Below, piece after piece: positions 38,579-50,598 of a DNA stretch of 64,000 nucleotides (positions are counted from its first letter, which is position 1; every line of letters starts with the position of its first letter). The stretch is from Polynucleobacter parvulilacunae. GTDB lineage: Bacteria > Pseudomonadota > Gammaproteobacteria > Burkholderiales > Burkholderiaceae. Made by a program: the position numbers and the translations under genes. The notes below the pieces were generated by a model. The model worked only from the letters and a program-made list of their open reading frames with translations. It had not been told where the DNA came from and searched no databases. The stretch spans positions 104,883 through 168,882 of the forward strand of contig NZ_JACVPW010000003.1 of NCBI RefSeq assembly GCF_018881715.1, read 5' to 3'.

Positions 38579-38705
38579 ATATAGATAGTCTGAGTAGTAA
38601 TTTGCTTAGATTTGGTTGGCATGTATTTAGTAGTGAATATTGATGTTTAATAAAAAAAGCAAGACTCCCAAAAAAGTAGTTAACAAAAGATAATCAAGGA
38701 GCAGT

Positions 38706-38957
38706 ATGAGTAATAGCAACCCAAAACAAATTCAATTACTTCAGGATCCTTTCCTCAATGCTTTGCGCAAAGAGCATGTTCCTGTTTCGATCTATCTCGT
38801 AAATGGTATTAAGTTGCAAGGGAATATTGAATCATTTGATCAGTATGTTGTCCTTTTGCGCAATACCGTGACGCAGATGGTTTACAAACACGCAATCTCT
38901 ACGATCGTTCCTGCTCGTGCGATTGATTTCCGTTTGGAAGAAGCTAGCCCTGTATAA
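38706..38957 (+). CDS. hfq: RNA chaperone Hfq
   Basis: An 83-residue Sm-like hexameric RNA chaperone that pairs small RNAs with mRNAs. It has [12 protein letters not shown] (Sm1 start, uridine-binding face), V-N-G-I-K-L-Q-G and the Sm2 motif [10 protein letters not shown]. The C-terminal tail is short. CAAGGAGCAG precedes ATG 38706. It is followed by hflX, with which it overlaps. Confidence 0.97.
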   Translation: MSNSNPKQIQLLQDPFLNALRKEHVPVSIYLVNGIKLQGNIESFDQYVVLLRNTVTQMVYKHAISTIVPARAIDFRLEEASPV

Positions 38958-40191
38958 AACTGGTGTAGATGCGGCACGCGCTGTTCTGGTTGGAGTAGAC
39001 ACAGGACGCGAAGATTTTGCAGATAGCATGGCCGAGCTCAGCCTTTTAGCTGACAGTGCCGGCTCTATACCCGCAGCCAGTGTTATTGCCCGTAAAGGCA
39101 GAACCGATCCAGCCCTATTCATAGGTTCTGGCAAGGCTAATGAACTCAAGAGAGTGATGGAGGAGCAAGGTGCAGAGCTTGCCATCTTTAATCATCCGCT
39201 TTCACCAACTCAGCAACGTAACTTAGAGCGTCACATTGGTTTTCATGTGATGGATCGCACTGGTTTGATTTTGGATATCTTTAGTCAGAGAGCACAAAGT
39301 CATATTGGTAAGACGCAAGTTGAGCTTGCTCAAGTGCGCTATCGCATGTCTCGTTTGGTGAGGGCGTGGAGCCACTTAGAGCGACAGCGTGGTGGTATTG
39401 GTGTGCGCGGCGGCCCTGGTGAAACGCAGATGGAGTTAGACCGTCGGATGCTGGCGACTAAAGCCAAGCGCCTAGAAAACGAATTAGAAAAGCTTCAACG
39501 CCAACAAAGAACCCAAAGAAGGGCCCGTAACCGCAAAGATGTGTTCTCCGTTTCTTTGGTGGGATACACCAATGCTGGTAAATCCACTTTATTTAATGCC
39601 CTAACTAAAGCAGGGGCATATGCGGCCGACCAATTGTTTGCCACCTTGGACACCACTTCCAGAAAGGTCCATTTGGACGGGGTGGGGTCGATTGTGGTCT
39701 CCGATACGGTGGGTTTCATCCGTGATTTGCCCCACCAGCTGGTAGAGGCTTTTAGGGCCACTTTGGACGAAACCATCCACGCGGACCTGATTTTGCATGT
39801 TATTGACGCCTGTAGCCCAGTTGCCAGGGAGCAAAAGGCCGAAGTTGAGGCAGTTTTGGAGGAAATTGGGGCTGATGATATCCCTCGGATCGAGGTGATG
39901 AACAAGATCGATCAGATGCCTCAGACCTTCACCCGTGGGGCCGCTTTAGAGCGGGATGCCCAGGGCTTTCCGAGCCAGGTTTTCCTGTCAGCCAAGACGG
40001 GCTTGGGCCTTGATTTGCTTCGCTCAGCCCTGGCTGAATGCTCCCAAATGACTGATAGAATAAGGGTCGAGCACAACCGTGCCAAGAAGCAATTGGCCCC
40101 GGATGAGTTTTTAGAGCCTTTACCCGAACGACCAGAAACTTCTGAATTTAATCCGATTGCCAACCGAAGCTATTTTTCTAATGACGCGTAA
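38917..40191 (+). CDS. hflX: GTPase HflX
   Basis: A ribosome-associated GTPase that rescues or splits stalled 70S ribosomes. The N-terminal domain includes A-R-K-G-R-T-D-P and [10 protein letters not shown]; the G domain has [17 protein letters not shown] and N-K-I-D. The start is unclear: in-frame GTG 38917 or TTG 38923 lie inside hfq, while the conserved part begins near CTG 38950 ([17 protein letters not shown]), which has GGAAG in front. I give the longest form; the true start may be up to 33 bases downstream. Confidence 0.93.
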   Translation: MRLISVWKKLALYKTGVDAARAVLVGVDTGREDFADSMAELSLLADSAGSIPAASVIARKGRTDPALFIGSGKANELKRVMEEQGAELAIFNHPLSPTQQRNLERHIGFHVMDRTGLILDIFSQRAQSHIGKTQVELAQVRYRMSRLVRAWSHLERQRGGIGVRGGPGETQMELDRRMLATKAKRLENELEKLQRQQRTQRRARNRKDVFSVSLVGYTNAGKSTLFNALTKAGAYAADQLFATLDTTSRKVHLDGVGSIVVSDTVGFIRDLPHQLVEAFRATLDETIHADLILHVIDACSPVAREQKAEVEAVLEEIGADDIPRIEVMNKIDQMPQTFTRGAALERDAQGFPSQVFLSAKTGLGLDLLRSALAECSQMTDRIRVEHNRAKKQLAPDEFLEPLPERPETSEFNPIANRSYFSNDA

Positions 40192-41710
40192 ATTTCTCGA
40201 CCTCTTTTCGGTCAATGATCCAGGATGGGGCAACAGTCACAATTCTGGTGGATCCAAAGATGCCAAAGATGGGCAGGCGACTGATCAAGCTCCAAAAATA
40301 GATCCAGAAAATAAACCGGTAGAAACTCAACCAAACAATCCAGTAAATGCGCCCGTAAACAAGCCAGACGGCCCTCCGGATTTGGATGAATTGTGGCGCG
40401 ATTTCAACGACAGAATTGCTGGCATCTTTGGCGGCAAGAAAAAGCCGGGCACAGTTAATAATTCTGCAAGTAAGCCAGTCAATAAGCCAAGTAGCACAGA
40501 TATACCTCCGCCATCACAGCGTGGCGGTAATGGTGGTGGCAATAATGGCGGTATCAATACACCTAACTTTAATTTCAGCAATCCATTTGGATCCAAAGCA
40601 AGTTTTCTGATTGCGGGAGCGGTTGTTTTCTTTATGTGGGTATGCAGCGGCTTCTTCATTATTCAAGAAGGTCAAGCTGGCGTCATTCTGACTTTTGGTA
40701 AATACGATTACACCGCTAAGCCTGGCATCAATTGGCACATGCCATGGCCGATTCAGTCCGAAGAGACGGTGAATTTATCTGGCGTGCGATCTGTTGAAGT
40801 GGGACGTCCAGTGCTGATCAAGGCCACCAATCAAAAAGATTCTTCAATGCTGACTGAAGATGAAAACATCATCGACGTTCGCTTTGCTGTTCAATACCGC
40901 TTAAAAGATCCTACAGATTATTTATTCAATAACCGTGATCCAGATACTGCAGTTGTCCAGGCAGCTGAAACAGCGGTTCGTGAAATCGTTGCGCGTAGCA
41001 AGATGGATACCGTCTTGTATGAGGGGCGCGAAAAAATTGGCATTGATTTAGCAAACTCTATTCAGAAGATTTTGGATAGCTATAAGACTGGCATCTATGT
41101 CACGAGTGTGACTGTGCAGAACGTACAGCCACCAGAGCAAGTACAGGCCGCATTTGATGACGCAGTCAAAGCAGGGCAGGACCAAGAGCGCCTCAAGAGT
41201 GAAGGTCAGGCTTATGCCAATGACATTATTCCGCGTGCAAAGGGTACGGCTGCTCGCCTAATTCAAGAGGCTGAGGGCTATAAAGCGCGTGTAGTGGCTA
41301 CCGCCGAGGGTGATGCAACCCGCTTCAAGCAGATTTTGGTTGAGTACGCCAAAGCTCCACAGGTAACCAAAGATCGCATGTATATCGATACTATGCGTGA
41401 GATGTACAACAACGTAACCAAGATCTTGGTTGATACCACCAAGAGTAATAGCTTGCTATATCTGCCGCTAGATAAGATCGTGGCACAGGTAAGTGCTGAA
41501 AGTGCTCAAGCGGCAAATACACAAGTTAATTCCTCTACCGCAACTACCCCAACTGGAAGTGTGACAGTGGGTGGTGCAACCGGCACAAATACGAACCCTA
41601 CGAGTTCCGTATCCAGTTCGGTTACTAGTCCAACCCCTGTAACGCCAGCTGCTAACAGCGGCGCTGATAAACGTGATGGTCTCCGTAGTCGCGATAGGGA
41701 GTCCAGATAA
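40181..41710 (+). CDS. hflK: FtsH protease modulator HflK
   Basis: A 509-residue SPFH-family inner membrane protein that cages FtsH with HflC. The N-terminal 125 residues are disordered and rich in Asn, Pro and Gly. One membrane segment follows (F-L-I-A-G-A-V-V-F-F-M-W-V), then the SPFH domain starting with Q-E-G-Q-A-G-V-I-L-T-F-G-K, and a long helical region with A-E-G-Y-K-A-R. The C-terminal Ser/Thr/Ala-rich tail is low complexity. ATG 40181 overlaps hflX by 11 bases. Confidence 0.93.
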   Translation: MTRKFLDLFSVNDPGWGNSHNSGGSKDAKDGQATDQAPKIDPENKPVETQPNNPVNAPVNKPDGPPDLDELWRDFNDRIAGIFGGKKKPGTVNNSASKPVNKPSSTDIPPPSQRGGNGGGNNGGINTPNFNFSNPFGSKASFLIAGAVVFFMWVCSGFFIIQEGQAGVILTFGKYDYTAKPGINWHMPWPIQSEETVNLSGVRSVEVGRPVLIKATNQKDSSMLTEDENIIDVRFAVQYRLKDPTDYLFNNRDPDTAVVQAAETAVREIVARSKMDTVLYEGREKIGIDLANSIQKILDSYKTGIYVTSVTVQNVQPPEQVQAAFDDAVKAGQDQERLKSEGQAYANDIIPRAKGTAARLIQEAEGYKARVVATAEGDATRFKQILVEYAKAPQVTKDRMYIDTMREMYNNVTKILVDTTKSNSLLYLPLDKIVAQVSAESAQAANTQVNSSTATTPTGSVTVGGATGTNTNPTSSVSSSVTSPTPVTPAANSGADKRDGLRSRDRESR

Positions 41711-42579
41711 TGAATGCAAATCGTTTAATTGCCGCAGGCATTGGATTTATTATTTTCATTTATGTGCTGTCATCCAGCATCTTTGTTGTAGATCAACGGA
41801 AGTTCGCTGTGGTGTTTTCATTCGGACAAATTGTTCGTGTGATTGAAAAGCCTGGTATTCAGGTGAAGATGCCTGCGCCATTTGAAAGCGTTCGCTTTTT
41901 TGATCGTCGTATTTTGACGATTGATAATCCAGAGGCAGAGCGTTTCATTACCGCTGAAAAGAAAAACTTATTAGTGGATTCTTATGTGAAATGGCGGATT
42001 GTTGATCCACGTAAGTTCTTTATTAGCTTTAAAGGCGATGAGCGCTTAGCTCAAGACCGTTTAACTCAATTGGTGCGCTCAGCCCTGAATGAAGAGTTCA
42101 CAAAACGCACTGTGCGTGAATTGATTTCCGATCAGCGTGAAGAGGTGATGCAGGGCATTCGCAAAAAAGTAGCTGATGATGCAGCTGATATCGGTGTTGA
42201 GATAGTCGATGTACGCTTAAAGCGCGTTGACCTCTTAGCGGAAATTAGCGACTCTGTTTATCGCCGTATGGAAGCAGAGCGTAAGCGTGTAGCGAATGAG
42301 TTGCGTTCAACTGGTGCTGCAGAGTCTGACAAGATTCGCGCGAATGCCGAACGTCAGCGCGACACCATCTTGGCTGAGGCTTATCGTGATGCGCAAAAGA
42401 TAAAGGGTGCTGGCGATGCTAAAGCTACTGCGCTGTATGCAGAAGCTTTTGGGCGCGATCCCCAATTCGCCCAGTTCTATCAAAGTCTAGAAGCTTATAG
42501 AAGCTCATTCAAGGACAAGAGGGACGTCATGGTCGTTGAGCCAAGTGGCGAGTTCTTTAAGTTCTTGCACAAAAAATAA
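41710..42579 (+). CDS. hflC: FtsH protease modulator HflC
   Basis: A 289-residue SPFH-family partner of HflK with one N-terminal membrane segment (about 5-25) followed by [14 protein letters not shown]. The C-terminal helix region has [12 protein letters not shown]. It starts within the hflK stop (TAATG), so the two are translated together. Confidence 0.95.
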   Translation: MNANRLIAAGIGFIIFIYVLSSSIFVVDQRKFAVVFSFGQIVRVIEKPGIQVKMPAPFESVRFFDRRILTIDNPEAERFITAEKKNLLVDSYVKWRIVDPRKFFISFKGDERLAQDRLTQLVRSALNEEFTKRTVRELISDQREEVMQGIRKKVADDAADIGVEIVDVRLKRVDLLAEISDSVYRRMEAERKRVANELRSTGAAESDKIRANAERQRDTILAEAYRDAQKIKGAGDAKATALYAEAFGRDPQFAQFYQSLEAYRSSFKDKRDVMVVEPSGEFFKFLHKK

Positions 42580-42599
42580 GAAAGCGAATAGCCCACATC

Positions 42600-43763
42600 A
42601 TGAATCGCTGGTTACTTCCTGAAGATATTGCAGACGTATTGCCTGCTGAGGCTCGCAAGGTTGAGTCATTGCGTCGTGCCATTTTGGATTTATATCAATC
42701 TTATGGCTATGAATTGGTTGCTCCTCCAATATTAGAGTTTTTAGACTCGTTATTGACTGGTACTGGCTCTGATCTCAATTTACAAACCTTTAAATTGGTA
42801 GACCAGTTATCTGGTCGCACCTTAGGTTTGCGCGCAGACATGACTCCGCAAGTCGCTCGTATTGATGCACACCTTTTAAATCGTGCTGGAGTCACCCGCC
42901 TATGCTATGCCGGCTCTGTTGCGCATGCTCGCACGCCAGTAGGCAGTTCAGCACGCGAAGAGTTGCAACTTGGTGCGGAGATTTACGGTTGTGCAACTTG
43001 GGAAGCTGACTTAGAGGCAATCACCCTTTTGCTAAAAACACTTTCCGTTGCAGGTTTGGAGAAGGTTTATCTTGATTTATCCCATGCTGGCATTTTGGCG
43101 GGGATCTTGGACGGTCAGAACTTAGATAAAGCAACAGTTGAAGTTTTGTATGGTCTATTGCAAAGCAAGGATCGTCCACGCTTAAGTCAGTGGGCCACTT
43201 GTCTACCTGCAAAAGCATCTGAAGCGCTAATAGCGCTCACGGAATTAAATGGCCCATGTTCAGAAGTGCTGGCTAAAGCAAGAAAAGTATTGCCTAAGCA
43301 CGCGGCAATTGACCAGGCTTTGGCTGATCTAGAGCGCTTGGTTTCGGCTGCAGCAAAGTTATCCACAAGCTTGGAGATCAGCATTGACTTGGCTGACCTG
43401 CGTGGCTATCAATATCACAGCGGCGTGATGTTCGCCGCTTATATTGATCAATTGCCGCAGCCCATTGCTAGAGGCGGTCGCTACGACCATGTTGGTCAAG
43501 CCTTTGGTCGTCCTCGTCCTGCAACGGGTTTTTCATTGGATCTCCTAACCCTAGCAAACCTATCTCCTTTAAATGTACGCAAGTTGGCTATCTTGGCTCC
43601 TTGGATTGATGATGCTGAATTAAGCAAGGCAATCGCAACCCTCAGAAGTCAGGGTGAGGTGGTGATTCAGATTCCAGCAGGCACAACGGTAGATGCTGCT
43701 GAATATCAATGCGACCGAGAGTTAGTAAAGCAGGGCAGCTCTTGGGAAGTAAAGAAGAAGTAA
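42600..43763 (+). CDS. hisZ: ATP phosphoribosyltransferase regulatory subunit HisZ
   Basis: A 387-residue HisRS paralogue that activates the short form of HisG in histidine synthesis. It has the class II core ([23 protein letters not shown] and G-G-R-Y-D-H) and lacks the anticodon-binding domain. Its presence predicts a short-form HisG elsewhere in the genome. It lies between hflC and purA, a usual betaproteobacterial place. Confidence 0.95.
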   Translation: MNRWLLPEDIADVLPAEARKVESLRRAILDLYQSYGYELVAPPILEFLDSLLTGTGSDLNLQTFKLVDQLSGRTLGLRADMTPQVARIDAHLLNRAGVTRLCYAGSVAHARTPVGSSAREELQLGAEIYGCATWEADLEAITLLLKTLSVAGLEKVYLDLSHAGILAGILDGQNLDKATVEVLYGLLQSKDRPRLSQWATCLPAKASEALIALTELNGPCSEVLAKARKVLPKHAAIDQALADLERLVSAAAKLSTSLEISIDLADLRGYQYHSGVMFAAYIDQLPQPIARGGRYDHVGQAFGRPRPATGFSLDLLTLANLSPLNVRKLAILAPWIDDAELSKAIATLRSQGEVVIQIPAGTTVDAAEYQCDRELVKQGSSWEVKKK

Positions 43764-43808
43764 AAAAATTAAAGCAGTGAATATATAAAGCAGCAAATCA
43801 AGTAGTGA

Positions 43809-45200
<1,392 letters not shown>

Positions 45201-45263
45201 TGGAAAATATTTGATTCAGCAATTTTTAACCTATTTATCAACATTTATTAAGAAATTAACACC

Positions 45264-47480
45264 ATGACTGCGCGCACAACTTGCAATAGCCTTCAAGTGG
45301 CAACTCCCTTATATCGATTCATCGAAGATAAAGTACTTCCAGGTACTGGTATTAAGAGTGCTGACTTTTGGAAGGGCTTTGATGAAATCGTTAAAGACTT
45401 AACCCCAAAGAATGAAGCCCTGCTCGCAAAGCGTGATCGTATTCAATTGGATTTGGATAAATGGCACCAAGCGAATCCAGGCCCAATCAAAGATATGCCT
45501 GCTTACCGTAAGTTCTTAAAAGAAATCGATTACTTAGTTGATGTCCCAGGGAAAATTACCGCCACAACCAAGAATGTAGATGACGAGTTAGCGCTGCAGG
45601 CTGGCCCTCAATTAGTGGTTCCAGTTCTGAATGCGCGTTATGCATTAAATGCTGCTAATGCACGGTGGGGCTCTTTGTATGATGCTCTCTATGGTACCGA
45701 TGTTTTATCTGAAGAAGATGGCGCTACCAAGACTGGTGCTTACAATCCGATTCGCGGCGCTAAGGTAGTTGCTTATGCACGTAACTTCTTGGACCAAGCT
45801 GCACCATTGGCAAAAGGATCACACCGTGATTCAGTAGCTTACACAGTAGATGGCAATAAGTTATCTGTGAAGTTAAAGGACGGTACAAGTACTGGCTTGG
45901 CTGATGAGAAGCAATTCGTGGGTTACCAAGGTGATGCAGCGGCTCCAAGTTCTATCTTGTTGCGCAATAACGGCGTTCACATTGATATCGAAATTAATAA
46001 GAGCAAAACGATTGGCGCCAGTGATCCTGCAGGCATCAATGATGTTGTATTGGAAGCTGCTCTTTCTACTATTTTGGACTTGGAAGACTCTATTGCTGCA
46101 GTGGATGGCGATGACAAGGTTCTAGCTTATGAGAATTGGTTGGGCATCCTCAAAGGCACTTTAGTTGAGGAAGTAAAGAAGGGTGATAAGACTATTACCC
46201 GCACTCTGAATCCAGATCGCAAATACAAAGCTGGCATCGGCGCAGTAGATGCAAAAGATGGCGTGGTCACTTTGCATGGCCGATCACTCTTGTTCCTGCG
46301 TAACGTTGGCCATTTGATGACTAACCCGGCGATCATTACTGGTGAAGGTAAGGAGATCTACGAGGGTATCTTGGATGCAGTAGTAACTGTATTGATCGCC
46401 TTGTATGACATCAACCGTCCAGCAAGCCAAACAATTGGTAATACACGCAAGGGTTCTGTTTATATCGTTAAGCCAAAAATGCACAGCCCAGAAGAAGTGG
46501 CTTTTGCAGGTGAATTGTTTGGTCGTGTTGAAAAGCTACTCGGCCTGCCAGCGGATACAGTGAAGTTAGGCATCATGGACGAAGAGCGTCGCATGAGCGC
46601 AAACATCAAAGCGGCAATTGCTGCTGCTGGTGCGCGTGTAGCCTTCATTAATACTGGCTTCTTGGACCGTACTGGTGATGAAATGCACACAGCAATGTAT
46701 GCAGGCCCAATGATGCGTAAAGGCGATATGAAGACTAGCAAATGGTTGTCCGCTTATGAGCGTCGCAACGTATTTGCAGGTTTGGATTGTGGCTTGCGTG
46801 GCCGCGCTCAAATCGGTAAGGGTATGTGGGCAATGCCAGACATGATGAAGGCTATGGTTGAGCAGAAGATTGTTCATCCTAAAGCGGGAGCAAATACTGC
46901 TTGGGTACCATCACCAACAGCTGCAACCTTGCATGCGCTTCACTACCATCAAGTAAACGTCGCTGAACTCCAGAAAGAAATGGAAAAGCTTGATACTCAA
47001 GCTGAAGCTGAAGCATTGATCAACGATTTGTTGACTATTCCTGTGGTTGAGAAGGCTAACTGGTCTAAGGAAGAGATTCAGCAGGAGTTAGATAACAATT
47101 GCCAGGGTATCTTGGGTTATGTAGTTCGTTGGATCGATCAAGGCGTTGGTTGCTCTAAGGTGCCTGATATTCATAACGTAGGCTTGATGGAAGATCGTGC
47201 AACATTGCGTATCTCCAGCCAGCATATTGCTAACTGGTTGCTCAACGGTATCGTTACTGCTGATCAAGTCAACGAAACTTTGCAGCGTATGGCTAAAGTA
47301 GTTGATGGTCAGAATGCTGGCGATCCTTTGTATCAGCCAATGATGCCTAACTACAAAGATTCTTATGCTTATAAAGCAGCTAGCGATTTGATTTTCAAGG
47401 GTCTTGAGCAGCCTAATGGCTACACAGAGCCTTTGTTGCACGCCTGGCGTTTAGAGGTAAAGAAAGCGCACGCTAAGTAA
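45264..47480 (+). CDS. glcB: Malate synthase G
   Basis: A 738-residue enzyme that condenses glyoxylate and acetyl-CoA to malate. The length is that of isoform G. Typical segments are [23 protein letters not shown] and [16 protein letters not shown], followed by [13 protein letters not shown]. It allows growth on glycolate or C2 compounds through the glyoxylate route. No isocitrate lyase or glycolate oxidase gene is nearby. A strong terminator follows. Confidence 0.96.
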   Translation: MTARTTCNSLQVATPLYRFIEDKVLPGTGIKSADFWKGFDEIVKDLTPKNEALLAKRDRIQLDLDKWHQANPGPIKDMPAYRKFLKEIDYLVDVPGKITATTKNVDDELALQAGPQLVVPVLNARYALNAANARWGSLYDALYGTDVLSEEDGATKTGAYNPIRGAKVVAYARNFLDQAAPLAKGSHRDSVAYTVDGNKLSVKLKDGTSTGLADEKQFVGYQGDAAAPSSILLRNNGVHIDIEINKSKTIGASDPAGINDVVLEAALSTILDLEDSIAAVDGDDKVLAYENWLGILKGTLVEEVKKGDKTITRTLNPDRKYKAGIGAVDAKDGVVTLHGRSLLFLRNVGHLMTNPAIITGEGKEIYEGILDAVVTVLIALYDINRPASQTIGNTRKGSVYIVKPKMHSPEEVAFAGELFGRVEKLLGLPADTVKLGIMDEERRMSANIKAAIAAAGARVAFINTGFLDRTGDEMHTAMYAGPMMRKGDMKTSKWLSAYERRNVFAGLDCGLRGRAQIGKGMWAMPDMMKAMVEQKIVHPKAGANTAWVPSPTAATLHALHYHQVNVAELQKEMEKLDTQAEAEALINDLLTIPVVEKANWSKEEIQQELDNNCQGILGYVVRWIDQGVGCSKVPDIHNVGLMEDRATLRISSQHIANWLLNGIVTADQVNETLQRMAKVVDGQNAGDPLYQPMMPNYKDSYAYKAASDLIFKGLEQPNGYTEPLLHAWRLEVKKAHAK

Positions 47481-47502
47481 TTTAGCTAAGACCCTAAATA
47501 AG

Positions 47503-47536
47503 AATGGATTTGCTCACAAAGCAAATCCATTTTTTA
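47503..47536 (+). terminator. Intrinsic terminator after glcB
   Basis: ATGGATTTGC (47504-47513) pairs perfectly with GCAAATCCAT (47521-47530) across a 7-base loop, followed by TTTTTATT. Confidence 0.9.
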
Positions 47537-47563
47537 TTGGTTACAAATTATTAACTATTGAGC

Positions 47564-48058
47564 ATGTTCGGATTTCTAAACCCATTCTCTAATACCCGCT
47601 CCCGGTTTCCATTTCAGTTTAATGATGGTGGTAGGGAGGCGGCTGGTTTCAAAGGTGGTGCAGGGGATTGTGTAGTGAGATCGATAGCAATTGCCGCAAA
47701 CCTTCCATATATGCGCGTGTATGAAGATTTAAGGCTTGCGAATGAGAGTTACGCCCAACTCAAAAATGATCGCTTGGCAAAGAGGCTCAATGCAAAAGGA
47801 TCATCCCCTAGGAATGGCAATCACCGCAATGTGTTTCATGACTACATCCTAGCTCAGGGTTTTGAGTGGGTGCCAACTATGAAGGTGGGGGCAGGCTGTC
47901 AGGTGCACTTACGTCCTGATGAGTTGCCTAGCAAAATACTGATTGCCAAGGTTTCTAAGCATCTCACCGCTATTATTGATGGCGTCATACACGATACGCA
48001 TGATCCCTCAAGGGGTGGCAATCGTTGTGTGTATGGTTACTACATTAAGACGCGTTAG
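47564..48058 (+). CDS. Uncharacterised protein with a possible papain-like Cys-His-Asp arrangement
   Basis: 164 residues from ATG 47564 (an in-frame TTG at 47558 is possible). It contains G-F-K-G-G-A-G-D-C-V-V-R-S-I-A-I-A near residue 37, then V-S-K-H-L-T-A-I-I-D-G-V-I-H-D-T-H-D near residue 135. A Cys at the start of a helix followed by a His-strand and an Asp is the layout of papain-like cysteine peptidases, and the sequence resembles a widespread hypothetical family of this kind. This is inference from spacing, not a search. There is no signal peptide. Its 3' end overlaps the convergent channel gene by 14 bases. Confidence 0.6.
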   Translation: MFGFLNPFSNTRSRFPFQFNDGGREAAGFKGGAGDCVVRSIAIAANLPYMRVYEDLRLANESYAQLKNDRLAKRLNAKGSSPRNGNHRNVFHDYILAQGFEWVPTMKVGAGCQVHLRPDELPSKILIAKVSKHLTAIIDGVIHDTHDPSRGGNRCVYGYYIKTR

Positions 48059-48623
48059 GATCTTTTTGGTGGTGTTTAAGATTCCAAGCGGCCCTATACG
48101 AATTCGTCATCCCGATCATGCTTGAGGTAGTCCATGCGATGGCGAAGAGGCCTGAAAAGGAAATAAAGAATGCGAGGCTTTTCCAGCCATTGGGCAAAAT
48201 GTCGGCGATAAAGCCTACCGTGGTGTAACAGCTACCTACAAATAGAAGCGTTTGAATTGCGTTATCAATCAAGCCAAGGCTAAGAATGTACAGCGTCCAG
48301 ACAATAATCTCTGAGATATGAATAATGGCTATAAAGAAAAAAGACGCATAGAAATGAAAAAATACACGATTGTATTGTTTGTATTTAAGATTTTGGTTGG
48401 TTAATCTCTCAAAGCGCATCATGATGAAATTAAGCAAGCCACCATGGAAAAAGAGCACCAGAATTAGCCCTAATATCCCATAAAGAACATCCCTGATGAG
48501 AGGTAATAGCGGAATACCTGCCAGAGTTGCTTGGGCTAAGTAGTCGGGGGTAGTGGGCATAAATTGAGCGTAATCTAAAAAAGCTGGATATGCAAATATC
48601 CTTATCAGGGTTGATAATGTCAT
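48045..48623 (-). CDS. Two-helix potassium-channel-like membrane protein
   Basis: A 192-residue membrane protein with about four hydrophobic segments. The pore-like segment G-S-C-Y-T-T-V-G-F lies between the last two helices and resembles the K+ channel selectivity filter T-V-G-Y/F-G, but the glycine after F is replaced by I. It belongs to the ion_trans_2-like single-pore group with no cytoplasmic RCK domain. Channel activity and ion are inferred. It is divergent from the MFS gene by only 26 bases. Confidence 0.65.
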   Translation of the reverse strand: MTLSTLIRIFAYPAFLDYAQFMPTTPDYLAQATLAGIPLLPLIRDVLYGILGLILVLFFHGGLLNFIMMRFERLTNQNLKYKQYNRVFFHFYASFFFIAIIHISEIIVWTLYILSLGLIDNAIQTLLFVGSCYTTVGFIADILPNGWKSLAFFISFSGLFAIAWTTSSMIGMTNSYRAAWNLKHHQKDPNAS

Positions 48624-48649
48624 ATTGAATAGCCCAAGTAAAGTAGCCC

Positions 48650-49882
48650 TTGAATACCACCCCTCATATTCTTGAAACCAAGAAGCGCGAACGCTTCTTT
48701 TTGTTTTCTTTGGCGGGTATTCAGTTCACCCACATCCTTGATTTCATGATCATGATGCCTTTGGGCCCTGAGTTTATTCGGGTGCTCAATATCAATACCC
48801 ATCAATTTGGTTTGCTGCTGTCTTCGTATACCTTTGCCGCTGCAGCAGCAGGTATTTTCGCCACTTACTATGTGGATCGATTTGAGCGCAGAAAGCTGCT
48901 TCTCAGTCTCTATGTATGCTTCATTATTGCAACACTAGCTTGCGGCTTGGCGCCGAATTATGAGTTGCTTTTTATAGCCCGAGCTTTTGCTGGTGCATTT
49001 GGTGGAATCTTAGGCTCCTTGGTTCAAACCATTGTGGCTGATTCAATCCCGTTTGAGCGCAGAGGTAAGGCGCTGGGAACGGTGATGGCTGCATTCTCGG
49101 TCTCCACTGTTGCTGGCGTTCCGCTGGGATTATTTCTGGCAAACCATATTCCTTCTTTAGGCTGGCGTGCTCCATTCTTCTTTATTGCCATCGTCTCAAC
49201 TTTGATTCTTTACCTGGGTTACCGCAACATTCCGAAGATAGCTGGTCATCTAGAACATGTGCATGAGGGCAGTCGCCTTAGCCAGATTATAAAAATCGTA
49301 ATAGCGCGCCAGAACATTAAGGCTTTCATCTTTATGGCGCTGATCATGATTACGGGATTTTCGGTAATTCCTTATATCGCTTTGTATCTGACTTCTAATG
49401 TCGGCATCAGTAACTCTTATATTTCTTTAATCTACTTGTGCGGTGGCATAGCGACCCTGATGAGCTCTCGCTTTATCGGGCATATGTCAGATAAGCATGG
49501 CAAGGTGCTGGTATTTAGGGTGTTAGCAATCATTAGCTTGATTCCGCTCTTAGTTACGACCAATTTGCCGGTGACGCCTTTGTGGATTGTGCTGATTAAT
49601 TCAACAGCATTCTTCATTTTGGTTTCTGGAAGAATGATTCCAGCTATGGCCATGGTGAGTCAGCTAGTTGAAAGCAAGATACGTGGAACCTTTATGAGTC
49701 TGATTGGTTCCGTGCAAATGCTTTCTTCTGGTATTGCCTCGGTCTTGGCGGGTTGGGTAGTTACTATTGGACCGGATGGCATGATGCAGCACTACAACCT
49801 AGTGGGTTACGGAGCGGCAGTCTGTGGATTACTGACATTCTGGCTGGTAGGATATATTCATTCCGATAAGAAAAAAGCATAA
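48650..49882 (+). CDS. MFS drug/sugar efflux transporter (DHA1/AraJ type)
   Basis: A 410-residue transporter with 12 predicted membrane helices. The loop 2-3 motif A is degenerate (Y-V-D-R-F-E-R-R-K), and P-F-E-R-R-G-K-A-L-G-T-V-M-A lies after helix 4, typical of DHA1 exporters. Start is TTG 48650. The substrate is unknown. The dienelactone hydrolase gene follows 24 bases later, so they may be co-transcribed. Confidence 0.85.
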   Translation: MNTTPHILETKKRERFFLFSLAGIQFTHILDFMIMMPLGPEFIRVLNINTHQFGLLLSSYTFAAAAAGIFATYYVDRFERRKLLLSLYVCFIIATLACGLAPNYELLFIARAFAGAFGGILGSLVQTIVADSIPFERRGKALGTVMAAFSVSTVAGVPLGLFLANHIPSLGWRAPFFFIAIVSTLILYLGYRNIPKIAGHLEHVHEGSRLSQIIKIVIARQNIKAFIFMALIMITGFSVIPYIALYLTSNVGISNSYISLIYLCGGIATLMSSRFIGHMSDKHGKVLVFRVLAIISLIPLLVTTNLPVTPLWIVLINSTAFFILVSGRMIPAMAMVSQLVESKIRGTFMSLIGSVQMLSSGIASVLAGWVVTIGPDGMMQHYNLVGYGAAVCGLLTFWLVGYIHSDKKKA

Positions 49883-49906
49883 GAACTAAAGAACATAGGA
49901 GATCTC

Positions 49907-50593
49907 ATGATTGAATTTAAAAGACCTGATGGACAGCTTCTCAAAGGATATTTGGCTGAGCCAAGTGATAAGGCGAATGCCCCTGGCATAGTTGTCATTC
50001 AGGAGTGGTGGGGTCTAGATGATGAAGTAAAGGCCGTAGCGGATCGCTTTGCTAAAGCCGGATATCGTGCGCTAGTGCCTGACTTATATCGCGGCAAATT
50101 GGCTCTTGAAGCAAATGAGGCCGAACATTTAATGGGCGACCTTAATTTTGGCGATGCGGCTGGCCAAGATATTCGTGGCGCCGTTCGATATCTAAAGGCA
50201 ACTGGCAGCGCAAAGGTTGCGGTAACTGGTTTTTGCATGGGCGGAGCACTAACTGTTCTTACGGCCTGCAATGTCCCAGAATTAGATGCCTCTATTGTTT
50301 GGTATGGCAATCCTCCATTGGATTATGTCGATGCCAAAGCAATTACCAAGCCGATGCTAGGCCACTGGGCCTTACACGATGAGTTCTTCCCAATAGCGGG
50401 CGTTGATCAGCTTGAAGAAAAGCTAAAACTAGCGGGCGTTAGTTATGAGTTTCACCGCTATGACACTAAGCATGCCTTCGCGAACCCCAAATCGGATACT
50501 CGTGGGTTGACGCCCCTCAAGTACAACGCTGAAGCGGCACAGTTAGCCTGGGACCGCACTTTGGTTTTCTTAAAAAAATATATAGCTAGCTAG
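49907..50593 (+). CDS. Dienelactone hydrolase family protein
   Basis: A 228-residue alpha/beta hydrolase. The nucleophile is Cys in G-F-C-M-G-G, the acid is Asp in L-H-D-E-F-F-P and the His is in K-H-A-F-A-N-P, the Cys-Asp-His triad of the family. E-W-W-G-L-D-D near the N-terminus is also typical. It probably cleaves a lactone or ester, but no aromatic degradation genes are near. AGGAGA precedes ATG 49907. Confidence 0.9.
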   Translation: MIEFKRPDGQLLKGYLAEPSDKANAPGIVVIQEWWGLDDEVKAVADRFAKAGYRALVPDLYRGKLALEANEAEHLMGDLNFGDAAGQDIRGAVRYLKATGSAKVAVTGFCMGGALTVLTACNVPELDASIVWYGNPPLDYVDAKAITKPMLGHWALHDEFFPIAGVDQLEEKLKLAGVSYEFHRYDTKHAFANPKSDTRGLTPLKYNAEAAQLAWDRTLVFLKKYIAS

Positions 50594-50598
50594 GCCTC

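Noticed and set aside
39495..39905. 136-codon minus-strand ORF over hflX
   Set aside because: Antisense shadow of the GTPase domain of hflX.
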